Positions 6,045 through 6,333 of a stretch of 6,333 bases of DNA are shown here, in pieces. A model generated the notes under the pieces. That model was given only the letters and a program-made list of their open reading frames with translations. It was not told where the DNA came from and did not search any database. The position numbers were made by a program, and so were the translations under genes. The DNA lies in the NCBI GenBank assembly GCA_945957225.1, contig CAMFKK010000153.1, positions 1 through 6,333 on the forward strand, written 5' to 3'. Each line of letters begins with the position of its first letter. Within the stretch, counting starts at the first letter, position 1. The stretch is from an uncultured Sphingobacteriia bacterium. GTDB lineage: Bacteria > Bacteroidota > Bacteroidia > Chitinophagales > Chitinophagaceae.

Positions 6045-6333
6045 ATGACCATAACAGAAAACAATAGTTCCACCAGTTTTTCCATAGCCAGCAAAGTGAA
6101 GGATTATTTCCAGCTGATTAAGTTCTCTTTGAGCTTTATGGTGGTGTTCTCTTGCGTGATCTGTTATCTCTTGGCACCCAAGATTGTGATCTTTGACTGG
6201 TGGATGATTCTGATTCTTTTTGTTGCGGGTATGTTGGTAACGGGTAGTGCCAATGCCATTAACCAAGCAGTAGAAAAAGACACAGATGCACAAATGAAAC
6301 GCACAGGTACCAGACCGGTAGCTAGTGGTAGAA
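6045..6333 (+). CDS. ctaB: Haem O synthase (protohaem IX farnesyltransferase) CtaB, 5' part
   Basis: The first 96 residues of a UbiA-superfamily prenyltransferase are present. The gene runs off the window end without a stop (the family is usually about 300 residues). The enzyme adds farnesyl diphosphate to haem B, giving haem O, the precursor of the haem A needed by CoxA. It is an integral membrane protein. The diagnostic first motif is visible as SANAINQAVEKDTDAQMKRT (68-87) followed by RP (90-91). Asn70, Glu77, Asp79 and Asp81 lie in the Mg/diphosphate-binding region, and KRTxxRP is typical of CtaB/CyoE. Hydrophobic segments lie at about 27-44 and 52-69. The ATG at 6045 has an A-rich lead and A at -3. 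It lies 177 bases after coxA, downstream of a terminator-like structure. A synonym is cyoE. Confidence 0.95.
   Translation, partial: MTITENNSSTSFSIASKVKDYFQLIKFSLSFMVVFSCVICYLLAPKIVIFDWWMILILFVAGMLVTGSANAINQAVEKDTDAQMKRTGTRPVASGR

Noticed and set aside
5997..6293. Minus-strand open frame of 98 codons
   Set aside because: It lies opposite the start of ctaB, which has a clear family motif. The minus-strand translation resembles no family I recognise.
46..6333. A novel defence, mobile or biosynthetic system
   Set aside because: Every long open frame with coding character matches a known subunit of alternative complex III, aa3 oxidase or haem O synthesis. No unexplained gene is left.

Overview
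The window is a respiratory-chain operon segment from a bacterium that is almost certainly a member of Bacteroidota. The gene order (actC-actD-actE-actF-coxB-coxA-ctaB), the protein sequences, the absence of clear Shine-Dalgarno sites and the A at position -3 of every start codon all fit that phylum. The moderate-to-low GC content and protein style would suit Chitinophagaceae or relatives, but I cannot place the genus from sequence alone. All genes lie on the + strand.

Layout. Bases 1-45 are not genomic. They are leftover Illumina Nextera adapter (end of P5, an 8-base i5 index, the Read 1 primer and the Tn5 mosaic end), so the real insert starts at 46. Then come the 3' end of actC (46-264), actD (277-867), actE (885-1532), actF (1592-2821), coxB (2907-3980), coxA (4050-5867) and the 5' end of ctaB (6045 to the window end). 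The actC-actD-actE genes are packed with 12-17 base gaps. The later gaps are wider (59, 85, 69 and 177 bases). The actF-coxB and coxB-coxA gaps each hold a stem-loop. The coxA-ctaB gap holds a stem-loop followed by a terminator-like structure with a possible competing fold.

How the genes work together. ActC, ActD, ActE and ActF belong to alternative complex III, a quinol:electron-acceptor oxidoreductase that replaces the bc1 complex. The multi-haem ActA and iron-sulfur ActB genes would lie upstream, outside the window. CoxB and CoxA are the CuA and haem-copper catalytic subunits of an aa3-type cytochrome c oxidase. ActE (monohaem lipoprotein) is a plausible carrier toward CuA, because CoxB has no fused haem c domain. 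CtaB makes haem O, the precursor of the haem A used by CoxA. ACIII and aa3 oxidase are known to form a physical supercomplex in Flavobacterium johnsoniae, and this operon encodes that type of machine.

I do not see an undescribed system here. The points most worth a second look are the adapter contamination, the two-state RNA structure after coxA, the Kozak-like start contexts, and some residue-level variations in CoxB and CoxA. I found no tRNA, rRNA, CRISPR array, insertion sequence or convincing promoter.
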